From assembly GCF_030272615.1 (NCBI RefSeq), contig NC_081409.1:614652755-614716754 (forward strand): a stretch of DNA of 64,000 nt, in the 5' to 3' direction. Under the pieces are notes generated by a model, which saw only the letters and a program-made list of their open reading frames with translations, did not search any database and was not told the origin of the DNA. The stretch's first letter is position 1. Each line of letters begins with the position of its first letter. The DNA comes from Cryptomeria japonica (lineage: Eukaryota > Streptophyta > Pinopsida > Cupressales > Cupressaceae). Shown one piece after another: positions 1 through 11,082 of the stretch. A program made the translations under genes and the position numbers.

Positions 1-72
1 GTTTTGGCATTCTTTTTTTGGCACTTAGATGTTTTTCCATCTAGTGTTGTCATCAATGCCAAAGGGGGAGAT
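1..72 (+). mobile_element. 3' interior end of a preceding C1 copia copy
   Basis: These bases match 5404-5475 at all but one position, including the purine tract AAAGGGGGAGAT that abuts the LTR. They are therefore the 3' untranslated end of another copy of the same copia element, lying left of the window. The LTR that follows at 73 serves both that copy and C1. Confidence 0.9.
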
Positions 73-1134
73 TGTTGGTATTATGGATGACTTCGTCATG
101 TGTTACATTGGTTTTGTCATTGATATCAACACTTATATTCTTGGAGGTCTACATTATGTTCACTGGTATGGTTAGTGGCTTATGCATAGTCACTGATATA
201 TGTTCACCAATAGGTTATATGGTTCACTGGTAGTGATGATATCTTGGAGATCATTTTGTTATGTTGAAGACATGGATTGAAAGTTTGGATTTGGGGTTTT
301 TCTTATTGGTCTAATTGGGTTGAGAGATTTACCTTTACTAATAGATAGGTCTAGGTTATGAAACGGTATTCTAGATCAGCACGACATGTTATGGAAATGG
401 TTTATTGACTTGTTAATGTGGTAAATGTATTGAGCTAACATATTGTATCACATCAAGACTTATTTATAAAAGATTTAATTGTAATATCTTTAGTGAGCCG
501 ACCTATACATTTGGTCTTAGGTTTTGTATAAATGATTGTAAGATCTTATTGAAGATCAAGATATAGGATCATGGTATGAGTGTGTTCGAATATTGAAGAG
601 GGAAAATAAGCAGATCCTTGTGTGAATCACGTACACTATTCTAAGGTTGAAGGAAGGTTATGAAGGTGTTTGACACTCATGTTCAGAGCTTAAACCGGTA
701 CTGAATCCATCATTGCAGATGCTATTTTTAGTAGTACATTGTTATTGCATTTAACCATCCAACTGTAGTCAGTGTGACTCCTATTTTCTAATTGAGCATT
801 AAGCTCTAGGCGGTTGGCCTTTCTGCATGTGCAGACCCCATTTGTATACACTTACTATCTGCAGTAGTATCATCTAATTGTGGGTAAGGTTTCCCATCGT
901 GGTTTTTCTCTTGACCAGGTTTCCACATCAAAATTTTTGTGTCATGTGTTGTGGATGTTGTTTCTATTTATGTTTCATGCATTAAGTTAAACTGGTACTG
1001 CTATAACCGTTAATCTATTTTACCAGCATTAAGTTTAGGTTGAAATATTTTGCATTTGGATTATAACTTATTGACAACTGGTTCACAACTAATTCACCCT
1101 ACCCCCTCTCAGTTGTCCTTCCCAGTTCCTAACA
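73..1134 (+). repeat. C1 LTR (left, shared with the preceding copy)
   Basis: 1,062-bp direct repeat of 5476-6558, starting TGTTGG and ending CCTAACA (TG...CA). It is preceded by a purine tract and followed two bases later by a tRNA-Met primer site, so it acts as 3' LTR of the upstream copy and 5' LTR of C1. Differences from the right LTR are scattered and mostly transitions. Confidence 0.93.
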
Positions 1135-1136
1135 AT

Positions 1137-1148
1137 TGGTATCAGAGC
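1137..1148 (+). other. C1 primer binding site (initiator tRNA-Met type)
   Basis: TGGTATCAGAGC lies two bases after the LTR end. This is the usual plant copia minus-strand primer site, complementary to the 3' end of initiator tRNA-Met. Confidence 0.92.
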
Positions 1149-1259
1149 TAAGTCCTCTTTTTGCAAAAGCCTAACAGCTTGAGGAGATCCTGTGGAAACA
1201 AATATTTTTAGGAAGGACAGTCTGAAACTTGATGGAACTATGGTATATGGAAGATCATA

Positions 1260-2189
1260 ATGGAAACACATTTGAACTACATTGGAAGAAATATATGGGA
1301 TGTTACTAAGAATGGCTATGTTGTTCCTATTCTGAATCAACCTCATCCACCAACATTGGCTAAGGACTTGGAGAATGGTTGCAAAGCAAGAGAAGCACTT
1401 CTGAGCACATTATCAAATAAGCAAATCATGGGATTATCAAACCAATCCACTGCTAAAGCTATTTGGGATAAGTTGGAAACACTAAATGAAGGATATACCA
1501 CTATCAAAATTGCAAAATTGGAATGTTACCATGTCAGGTATGAAAATTTTAAAATGGAAGAAGATGAAAGAATTTTTGCATTTATGGAAAGAGTTAATGA
1601 AATTGTTTTAGGAATACAATGTTGTGGAGGATCCTTAAGTGAAGAAGAAATTGTGTCTAAAGTTTTAAGATCTTTGCCACCAGCTTACAAAATGAAAGTG
1701 ACTGCTATTAATGAGTTGAGAACAATGCCTAATACTTCAGTTTCTAGAGATACTTTTGTTGGAAAACTTTCAGCATTTGAGCTTTAAAAGTTTGGTCCTG
1801 TTAAGACTAATTTATCTTTTAAAGCATCATCATCATCTGACAAAACTGATTGGAAAGTACTTTATGCAAAAGAACTTAAAGATATGAGGAGAGAAAATGA
1901 ACAACTTGAAGAACTTGAAGCACTATTTGCAAGGAAGATGCCTAAAGGTCCAACAGGAAGTAAGTATGATGGTAAAGCACCTTTCAAATATTTTAATTGC
2001 AATAAAGTTGTTCATATGGCTTCTAGGTGTCCTGATAGACATGCAAGGTTAAGGGAGGAAGTAAAAATATCATATAAACCTAACCTTGAATATCAGAGAT
2101 ACAAACTTAAGAAAAATAGAGATAAGTCATGTTACTATGCAGATGAAGGTGTTACGGATGATTCAGATGAAGAGACACTATATCTTTAA
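1260..2189 (+). pseudogene. gag: C1 gag (UBN2-type Gag with zinc knuckle), broken
   Basis: Nucleocapsid precursor that would package element RNA into virus-like particles. The first ~175 codons match copia Gag of the UBN2 type, with a core motif AIWDKLETLNE and a basic, glutamate-rich middle. The second part (1884-2189) holds the zinc knuckle, but its first cysteine is tyrosine (KYFNCNKVVHMASRC), so only C-H-C of CCHC remains. A TAA at 1785-1787 interrupts the frame where C3 has glutamate. The ATG at 1260 is internal: the upstream sequence still encodes the usual leader of this Gag, but a small deletion near 1236 breaks the frame. The frame ends in TAA at 2187. Confidence 0.85.
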
Positions 2190-2198
2190 TCAAAGATA

Positions 2199-3521
2199 GT
2201 GGATGATAAAGCTTGTTTAATCAAAGGAAGAGGCACTATATCTTTGAATGGTAAGCACAATACTGACAATGTTTATTATGTAGAAGGTTTAAAGAATAAT
2301 CTTTTGAGTGTTGGTCAGTTAGTTGAGAAAGGACTTCAATTATAGTTCAAGAATGGAAAATGCAAAAACAGAACTGGATTGGAGATTGTAACCAGTAATC
2401 AGACTAAAGGTAATATCTTTCACTTAAATACTAGTGATAAGACATGTTTGATTGCACACATTGATGAAAGTTGGTTATGGCATAAAAGACTTTGTCATGT
2501 GAATTTTGATTGCATTGTAAAGATCAGTTCAACTAAGGCAATAAGGGATTTACCTAATATTGTGAAAGCTCATAATCTGGCATGTAAGGAATGTCAAATG
2601 GGAAATCAAGTTAGAACAACATTTAAGAGCATTACTAAAAAATCCAATAATATTCTTGATTTAATTCATACTGATTTATGTGGTCCAACAAGAACAAAAA
2701 GTCTACAAGGTGATAGATACTTTATGCTAATGATTTATGATTATTCTAGAATGTGCTGGGTTACTTTTCTGAGGGAGAAAATATAAGCTTTTGAAATATT
2801 CAAGATATAAAAGGCAATGGTAGAGAATGAAATTGGCAAGAAAATCAAATGTTTGGGATTAGATCAAGGAGGAGAATTTACATCTAGAGAATATAATGCA
2901 TTATGTGAAGTGATTGGAATCAAAAGACAACTATCAGCACCCCAGACACCCCAGCAAAATGGAGTTGCAGAAAGGAAGAACATAACTATTCTAGATGCAG
3001 CAAGAACCATGCTTATGGAAGAAAATCTACCTCATGTGTACTGGAGAGAGGCAGTGAATACAACAGTTTATACTTTCAACAGAGTTCACATCAAAAGTGA
3101 AACCGGTAATACCCCTTATGAACTATGGTTTGGTCATATTCCTACACTTAAGTACTTCAGAATATTTGGAAGCAAATGTTATATTAGAAGAGATGAGTAT
3201 ATTGGAAAATTTGATCCTAGAAGTGATGAAGGAATATTTCTTGGTTATTCATCTAGAAGTAAGGCATATACATGTTATAATAAAAGGTTACGGAAAATCA
3301 TTGAGAGTACTAATGTGAAGATAGATGAACATTTTAGGGGAGATTCAAGATCTGTAGAATGGGCAGTTGAAATGATTTTAAATGAACTGGTACAGATTGC
3401 ACCTGTACAGAATGAAGACCCAATCACATCAGCATCATCAGAAAACTCAACTGTGACTAAAGAACAACAATATGTAAGTGGAAATCAGAACAAACCCAGA
3501 TATGTAAGATTGAATCATTAA
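2199..3521 (+). pseudogene. pol: C1 pol, first part: pre-integrase and integrase; protease missing
   Basis: The integrase would insert element cDNA. The order is a strand-rich tail of the protease region (NVYYVEGLKNNLLS), the GAG-pre-integrase HHCC zinc region (WLWHKRLCHVNF, then CKEC) around 2470-2600, and the catalytic core. DDE residues are visible: D in HTDLCGP, D in LDQGGEF, E in NGVAERKN. The DSG-type protease active site seen in C3 (IDSGCSHHMTG) is absent. Sequence jumps from the gag stop straight to the segment downstream of that motif, so a deletion of the catalytic part is inferred. In-frame stops lie at 2343 (TAG, where glutamine is expected), 2784 and 2811, and after codon 3518. 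Confidence 0.85.
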
Positions 3522-3557
3522 GAGAATCAGATAATTGGAAACAAGAATCAAGGTGTT

Positions 3558-5136
3558 ATGACTATAGGAAGATTGGCAAATGAAGAGGTATGTTTAATTT
3601 TTCAAGTTGAACCAGCAACTGTTATTGAAGCATGTCTGGACGAATATTGGATAAAATCAATGAAAGATGAATTAGGACAAATTGAAAAGAATAATACTTG
3701 GACATTAGTTCCCCGGCCTAAAGACAAAAATGTAATTGGAACTAAATGGGTATATAGAAATAAACTTAATCAGGATGGTTAACTAATAAAGAACAAAGCA
3801 AGATTAGTTTGTAAAGATTATTCACAGAAACAAAGAATAGATTACAATGAAACCTTTGCACCAATAGCCAAAATTGAGGTGGTTAGAATATTTCTTGCAT
3901 TTGCATCTCATAAGAACTATAAAGTTTATCAAATGGATGTAAAATGTGCATTTTTAAATGGAGATCTAGATGAGGAAGTTTACATTGAATATCCTGATGG
4001 ATTTTCTTTGATAGATAATAAGGATATGGTATGCAGGTTAAGGAAAGCTTTATATGGATTGAAGCAAGCTCCCAGAGCTTGGTATGCTAGACTGGATAAA
4101 TATCTTTTGAAGCTTGGTTACACAAAAGTTAATGCTGACAGCAATTTGTATTACAAAGTTACCAATGATGATATTTTGGTTATTGAAGTATTTGTGGATG
4201 ATATCATTTTTGGAGGTGGAGAAGATTTATGTAAGGACTTTGCTAACTAGATGCAAAAAGAATTTGAAATGTCTATGATTGGAGAGATAAAAAAATTTCT
4301 AGGTTTGTAGACTTCATAAATAGATAAAGGTATATTCATATGTCAAACAAAGTACTTGAAGGAACTCTTGAAGAAATTTGGTATGGAAAATTCCAAACCG
4401 GTAAGTATTCCTATGACTACAACTGATAAATTGACATCAAAGGATGTTTCAGCTCCTATTAATCTGACAAGATACAAATCTATGATTGGAGGATTATTGT
4501 ATTTGACACAAACCGAACTTGATATAATGAATGCAGTATGTATTGTTTCAATATTTCAAAGCAATCCTAAAGAAAATCATGAATCTGCAGTTAAAAGGAT
4601 TTTCCGGTACCTACAAGGCACAACAAATCTTGGTTTATGGTATCCTAAGGATAAAAATTTTGATTTATGTGCATACACTGATGCAAATTGGGTAGGAGAT
4701 GTAGATGATAGAAAGAGTACCACCGGCAATGCATTATTTCTTGGCACAAGATTGATTTCATGGATAAGGAAGAGGTAGACTTGTACATCATTATCAACAA
4801 CAGAATCAGAATAGTAGCAACTAATTGTACTCGGGTATTATGAATCAATAAAATGTTGAAGGATGTAAAGGTAAAATGCAAAGAACCAATAATTATTTAT
4901 TGTGATAATTCAACAGCAATTGATATATCAAAGAATCTAGTATTTCACTCAAAAACAATGCATATTTCTATTAAATATAATTTTCTAAAAGAGAATGTTG
5001 AAGCAAATGAAGTGAGATTGGTTTATTGAATACTAAAGAGAAAATTGCAGATATATTTACAAAGCCTTTGCTTAAGGAAACATTTGACTATCTCAGAGAG
5101 CAGCTTGGGGTAATTTCCCCACTGGCAGAGACTTGA
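3558..5136 (+). pseudogene. pol: C1 pol, second part: reverse transcriptase and RNase H
   Basis: Copies element RNA into DNA. Reverse transcriptase runs from about 3630 ([20 protein letters not shown]) through [13 protein letters not shown] and YGLKQAPRAWY to the active-site box FVDDIIFGG near 4190. RNase H follows from about 4480, with catalytic D in AYTDANW and D in CDNSTAI. The glutamate motif TTESE is followed at once by two TAG codons. Stops at 3780 (TAA), 4248 (TAG), 4308 (TAG), 4317 (TAA) and 4776 (TAG) fall where glutamine is expected. One base is lost near 5025, after which the frame runs to TGA at 5134-5136. Confidence 0.88.
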
Positions 5137-5475
5137 ATAATGAAGTTTGGCATCAAACCGGCAGGGACTAACAGAAAAATCTTTTTCCGGCTTTGATGGA
5201 GGTTCTCAGGCAGAGTAGTTGGCTGAATGTTATGGTTTGAATTCTTAACTACTTTGGCATTTGATGTCAAAGGGGGAGAGATATCTATGGAAAAACATTA
5301 TACCTTGGGAGAAATATACTCTTTCGAGAGATGTATTTTGGTTTTGGTGTTTCTGTATCGAACTTTGTATTGATCTATCTTTAGGATATTGTCGGTTTAT
5401 TTGGTTTTGGCATTCTTTTTTTGGCACTTAGATGTTTTTCCATCTAGTGTTGCCATCAATGCCAAAGGGGGAGAT
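5137..5475 (+). other. C1 3' untranslated region with two polypurine tracts
   Basis: This stretch has no coding content. It holds two near-identical purine tracts, CAAAGGGGGAGAGA (5266-5279) and CAAAGGGGGAGAT (5463-5475). The second abuts the LTR and would prime plus-strand synthesis. The first sits about 200 bp upstream. Confidence 0.75.
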
Positions 5476-6558
5476 TGTTGGTATTATGGATGACTTCGTC
5501 ATGTGTTACATTGGTTTTGTCATTAATATCAACACTTATATTCTTGGAGGTCTACATTATGTTCACTGGTATGGTTAGTGGCTTATGCATAGTCACTGAT
5601 ATATGTTCACCAACAGGTTATATGGTTCACTGGCAGTGATGATATCTTGGAGATCATTTTGTTATGTTGAAGACATGGATTGAAAGTTTGGATTTGGGGT
5701 TTTTCTTATTGGTCTAATCGGGTTGAGAGATTTGCCTTTACTGATAGATAGGTCTAGGTTATGTACCGGTATTCTAGATCAACACGGCATGTTATGGAAA
5801 TGGTTTATTGATTGGTTAATGTGGTAAATGTATTGAGCTAACATGTTGTATCACATCAATACTTATTTATAAAAGATTTAATTGTAATATCTTTAGTGAG
5901 CCAACCTATACATTTGGTCTTAGGTTTTGTATAAATGATTGTAAGATCTTATTGAAGATCGGGATATAGGATCATGGCATGAGTGTGTTCGAATATTGAA
6001 GAGGGAAAATAAGCAGATCCTTGTGCAAATCACATACATTATTTGAAGGTTGAAGGAAGGTTATGAAGGTGTTTGACACTCATGTTCAGAGCTTAAACCG
6101 GTACTGAATCCAGCATTGCAGATGCTATTTTGAGCAGTACATTGTTATTGGATTTAACCATCCAATTGTAGTCAGTGTGACTCCTATTTTGTGATTGAGC
6201 AGTGAACTCTAGGCAGTTGGCCTTTCTGCATGTATAGACCCCATTTGTATACACTTACTATCTGCAGTAGTATCATCTGATTATGGGTAAGGTTACCCAC
6301 TATGATTTTTCCCCTTACCGGGTTTCCACGTCAAAATCTTTGTGTCATGTGTTGTGGATATTGTTTCTATTTATGTTTCATGCATTAAGTTAAACCGGTA
6401 CTGCTACAACTGTTAATATGTTTTACCAACACTTAAGTTTGGTTTACTGGCATTAAGTTTAAGTTGGAATAATTTGCATTTGGATTATAACTTATTGACA
6501 ACTAGTTCACAACTACTTCACCCCCCCCCCTCTGAGTTGCCCTTCCCAGTTCCTAACA
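5476..6558 (+). repeat. C1 LTR (right)
   Basis: 1,083-bp copy of 73-1134 with TGTTGG...CCTAACA ends. It carries a run of about 11 C near 6522-6532, where the left LTR has a mixed pyrimidine stretch. Confidence 0.93.
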
Positions 6559-9408
6559 TGCTCTTCCCCCTAGTTGAAAGTGCAGTGAAGATAAAGATCA
6601 TGGCATCGTGAGATGATGCCACATGTCTCCAATTGAAAATGACAACCTGGCGGAGTAACTTTTCAAAGCCTTGTATCACTGGTTCTCAGGTGCTAAAAAC
6701 CGGTTTACTAGCAGTCATATCAATTAGCGCGTGTTCATGATGAATGGCGATGTTTTGTTTTGAGATAAAAAGGTGCCTGACTTTTAATTCTGAAAGGGTT
6801 TATGAGCACTTTGTAGAATAATAAAGTGTGAAAAGATCTGACGGCTCCTGTATTCCCATGATGGAAGTTGCAAGGGAGTTACGGACCATGGCATCACGAG
6901 ATAATGCCACGTGTTTCAGGTTGACCAGGAAGACCTACAGTGGGGCCACTAAAAGAGTCTAGTCAAAAGATGATATAGCATTGATAAGTCAAGAGTTCAT
7001 GGGTCCACGGATACAGATGGAAGGTCAAATTCCACATCGACAAATAATGATCATTTGATTTGCCAGGATGGGTAAAGATCTACGACTGAGTTTCAAATTT
7101 GAAATTAGGAGGGATCATTAAAGACATTGGCCACAGCCCCCACGGGAAAGATAGGATGAATAGGATGCAAAATTGTTGATTTAGGATTGATGATGATGAT
7201 TTTGAAGTTTTGAATGTTGAATCACCGCTGAGGAAGCTTGTGTGAGGCCCTTGTTGGGTAAAGGACTAATTAGAAAATTAGGGATGATATCTTAGAGATG
7301 TGTAAGGATCGAGATTACTTTCAGGTTTAGATGTGACGGATCACGGATTCTCTAATGAATTCAGAGATTGCTTGTTGATGGGAATCTTGAAGTAGAAGAT
7401 TGTACACTCACTAAGGAATAAAATTAGAACAAAATCATTCATGCATGGTGAACATATGCAGGTGGCAATGGAGTGATGGCATAAAAATGATGGTGACATG
7501 AGTTGTAGGCATGATTGTTGGAATCAATAGCTAGCAAGATGAGTAGAAAGTATTAGGATGATGATTCTTCACATGGACTAGCACAACCACTTTGAATGGA
7601 ACTCTGATTATAAATTTTCTAGAATGGTGATGGAATGGGTAGAAACAGACACAAATTTCTTCATTTTTTGAGAACAATTTTTCATCAATAAGAAGATGGT
7701 GTTCGAACAAAATTATGTATGGAGTCGTTGCATTTTTTGTGACATGAGAAGGATGTTTTTTTCTTTCATATGAGGTTGCTCATTGTCAAAGGGGTGAAAT
7801 ATCAAAGGATTGTCAGAGGGGGCGTGAAAGCCTTTTCTTATCAGGAAAAGCCACCTAGAACATCTCCTTTGTTCTTACTCTGCAATTAGTTTGTAGAGTG
7901 TTCCAAGAGGGAGCTCGTAGGGAACTGAAAGAAGGATTTGTTCGAGTGAGGATTGGCAGCCAGTTATCTCTGCAATGACATGGAAGTTGCAATGCCTTCT
8001 CATCAAATTATATTTACCCCCAAGATCCTCTTTCCATTTTCTCTGATCCAAGGCATAAAGGTTGGAGATTTTCCTCTAATTCATGGGAAATCTTATTTCT
8101 TGTCAGGATCTATTTTCCTTTTCAGGAGAGGAAATGTTGTGAAGAGCAGACTGAGCATCTTAGGGTCCATCCGGAAGTGTCTGGGTGATATCAACATGGC
8201 TCAAGTGATTTTGTTTCTACCGATAATCAATTGAAGATTTTGGCTCCACCTCATCATGGGCATCAGCATGTGGATAAGGAATATTTTGTAATAGAATTGT
8301 GTACAGCTTCTAGGGCTTGGTTTGGGTGACAGGTGTCTTTTGGCCTAAAGCTTGTCACTCCCTTGGTTTTTATAAAAGGGAAATCAAGGCCACAAGTTAA
8401 GGTTCTAAGTTTTTTGAGAAGGATCTCTGTAAAAGTAGGTCCATTTTGCAGGGGTAGGTTCCATATAGTTTTAGAGAGTCATGAAAATAGTTGGAACTGT
8501 AATGTCATTTTGCAGAGCAAAAGTAAAGAAATAGTTGCAAGTTTCCTTTTCAAAACGGGTTATTCTGTAAATGAAATTGTCATTTATTATCTAATAGAAG
8601 ATATCTTTTGATATTAATACAAATATGTTCTCTAATCCTTACTCTCCTACGTGCAATTTTATCTTTTTTTGAGCAAATGGGATCAAGGGTTTCATTTGTT
8701 TGTTGCATTGTTATGATGTATGTAATTTTCCATTCTATGCTTTAGTCCAAGGGGTTAATTAAAATGCTTGAATGAGATTATAGAGAAATAAGACTTGTAC
8801 CCGGATTTGATAAGTAGTTCAGGTAAGGGATTGTAGGTAGAATGATATTGTAAGGCAATATCATTCAAGGATAAACTAGCTATTAGACAAGTTTTTATCA
8901 AATTTCAGCAATGTTTCAGAGACTCTACAGCCCAAATGAACAAGGCACTAGAATTTTCTAGAAAAAGTCATTAGGTTTTTGGTTTCTAGTCTATCTTATT
9001 TGTGATTTCTCATAACAAATCTTTAAATATTAGAATATCATTGTTAAGTTTTCATGTATTTTCTGAAGGTTATCCTGCCTATCTCATGCTCCAGCCTAAA
9101 GTCGAGGATCACTAAAGGATTTTCCATCGTTGAGCATTCTCCCTTTCTGTTGAGTCCTTTTATGAGATAATCTACTTTGTTTTTAGTCGATTCTTGAGTA
9201 TTGTTGCAAAGAGGAGGAAGTTCACTAAAGGGATTACCCTCCTGGGTTCTCTAGAGCTTGAAGTGTACAAGGATCTTGTATCCTTGTTGAAGTTGGTCCA
9301 AACTTGACAGATATTGATAGTTGGAAGTGGCTTTCCATAGGTATTTGGAGGAATTAGCTTGGTATCTACCCTATGGCAGTGTAAACTCATTTATTTTGGG
9401 AACTAACA
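6559..9408 (+). repeat. G2 left LTR-like segment without the large frame
   Basis: Non-coding 2.85-kb stretch. The last ~1.1 kb (about 8230-9408) aligns with 61790-62943, sharing the ACAGGTGTCTT block, the GATTTGATAAGTAGTT block and the ATTACCCTCCTGGGTT block. The first ~0.5 kb aligns with the start of the right LTR around 39100-39190 and 46480-46530, with shared GAGATGATGCCACATGTCT. The middle (about 7100-8230) shows no trace of the ~3.6-kb frame present in the right copy. Short open stretches at 7953-8234 and 8333-8611 look fortuitous. The segment ends AACTAACA at 9408, directly against mid-RT sequence. Confidence 0.6.
6602..6908 (+). repeat. Duplicated short hairpin block in the G2 LTR-like U3
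   Basis: GGCATCGTGAGATGATGCC at 6602-6620 and GGCATCACGAGATAATGCC at 6890-6908 are near copies. Each can fold as a small hairpin (GGCATC with GATGCC). Each is followed by ACATGT or a G-box-containing ACGTGT. A third copy is at 39167-39185 in the right LTR. A role as promoter element is inference. Confidence 0.5.
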
Positions 9409-10144
9409 CAATAGACCCATCTCTAAATTATTAAAAAAGGGTACAAAGTTAGAATGGGAAGGTGAGCCAACCAAGGCCTTCCAAGAGATCAAACAAGCTA
9501 TTAAGAGTGCACTTGTTTTGAAAACACCAGATTATAGTAAACCTATGCAAATATTTTCATTTTCATCCTTTCATATTGTTGTTACAGTTATATTACAGAA
9601 AAATTCAGAGGGTTTTGAACAACCTATAGCATTTTTCAGCAAGTCTTTGCAAGCTACAAAACTAAAGTAGGATATAAATAAAAAACAAGCCTATGCACTA
9701 GTGAAGGCAGTAAAAGCTTTTAGGAGCTACTTGATGGAAGCAACAGTGGTTGCATATGTCCCTAGTGTTGTGGTTAAAGAGATCTTCACACAAAAGGAAG
9801 TCTCTGGAAGAAGATGTAGGTGGATCAACAAGATCCAAGAATTCAACCTTGACATTTAAATCACTAAGTTAGTGAGAGGACAAGGATTGGCCAAATTGAT
9901 GGCTCAAAGTAACTTGGATTCCAATCAAATAAATATTACAGAGGAGAAGCAAAGGGCATATATTCGTAATATGGATAGTTGTAAATAGTATGCAGATCTG
10001 ATAAGATACTTGTAGAGGATGAAGTGTCCCAAGGGAATGAGTGATAATAAAAGGACACTAAAGTTGCATTCCATTAAATATGTCATTGTAAGTGGAAAGA
10101 TTTGGTGGAAAAATAGTGATGGTGTCATGTTCAAGTGTGTGGAC
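9409..10144 (+). pseudogene. pol: G2 pol fragment: end of RT, RNase H, start of integrase
   Basis: The fragment begins in the RT thumb (RPISKLLKKGTKLEW), passes through the ordinary gypsy RNase H and reaches the integrase N-terminus, where G1 inserted. In the RNase H the position of the first catalytic Asp reads SFSSFH instead of DAS, and the TDH box reads AYVPSV, so the catalytic residues are lost as in G1. In-frame stops include 9668 (TAG) and 9858 (TAA). The upstream RT, protease and gag are absent: LTR-like sequence abuts at 9408. The frame continues without shift into 31165. Confidence 0.85.
10140..10144. other. Target-site duplication of G1 (left copy)
   Basis: TGGAC flanks G1 here and at 31160-31164. 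Removing G1 and one copy restores an uninterrupted integrase frame in G2. Confidence 0.93.
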
Positions 10145-11082
10145 TGTTGTTCTCAAAATCTGATTCACTTTAAAATCCTTATAGTGATATGATAACTTTG
10201 TATGCAGAAGAGATATTAAAGAGAAGGAAAATTAAAGGACAATATATGACAAGGTTTGATTAACCTTCTACACTTCGAACTTAATAAAAGTTCAAGTGGG
10301 TATACCTATGTGAATTGAATTCACACTTTTAAAAGATAAATCCACAGCAAACCAGTCTGAAAACTAGTGGATCTTATCACCTTAAAATTAACTGAAACGA
10401 AGGAATGAAACTTGTACTCATGTTCAGTATTGACCTACAAGATATGTAATAGACAACCTTGATCTATACCAATGCCTTATCCAAGGTCACAGAGTCATCT
10501 AAGTTCAAACAATACTCCCACAATCAAATATCTCCACATATCCCATCAGTTTGGCTTCTGCGGATCCCTATACATGCCTGACACACATAAGAATTTATTC
10601 ATACCAAACTAAACTATGTTTATCAAAATTCAAAATATCCCACAAAGACTTTACTGGTAGAAATGATTCCTGCATATTTAATTCCCCTCCTGAAGAGAAA
10701 AGCTAAGAAGCATATCTACTGAAAGTTGCCTTACAACCCATATTCAAATGGAATAACCCTAGATTACTAAGAATGAAATAGTAAACATTTGCAAACATAT
10801 TTGAAGACAACACAAAATTTAAACTCAAAACCAATGGTTTGTGTATTAATATTTCTTCTGAAAGTATTACAAAAACATTCAAATATTCTCCATCAAAAAC
10901 TTGAAAAAAGCTCAGATAAATTTCTGCAGCGTTTTCTTACAATTCCTTGTGTTCCTTTTTTTACTAGTCCTGGTATCCATTTATAATAATATGGATGCAT
11001 ACATAGCTTTAGACTTTCCTAGGAGAGTTTGTTACAATCATTACTTCTCAAGAAGAAGTTAAAAAACCTTTTCCAAATGCGG

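Larger units (their letters stand above)
73..6558 (+). mobile_element. C1, Ty1/copia LTR retrotransposon
   Basis: Complete but decayed copia element: LTR 73-1134, primer site 1137-1148, gag 1260-2189, pol 2199-5136, polypurine tract, LTR 5476-6558. Domain order after Gag is integrase, reverse transcriptase, RNase H, which is diagnostic of Ty1/copia. Gag and pol share one frame from 1260 to about 5025, so a single Gag-Pol polyprotein is likely. In-frame stops and one late frameshift make it non-functional. Its Gag and pol are clearly related to those of C3 further right, but the LTR sequences differ. Confidence 0.93.

Noticed and set aside
7953-8611. Two open frames of 93 and 92 codons as possible genes
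   Set aside because: They lie in LTR-like non-coding sequence, match no motif I know, and are not preserved in the related stretch at 61622-62943.
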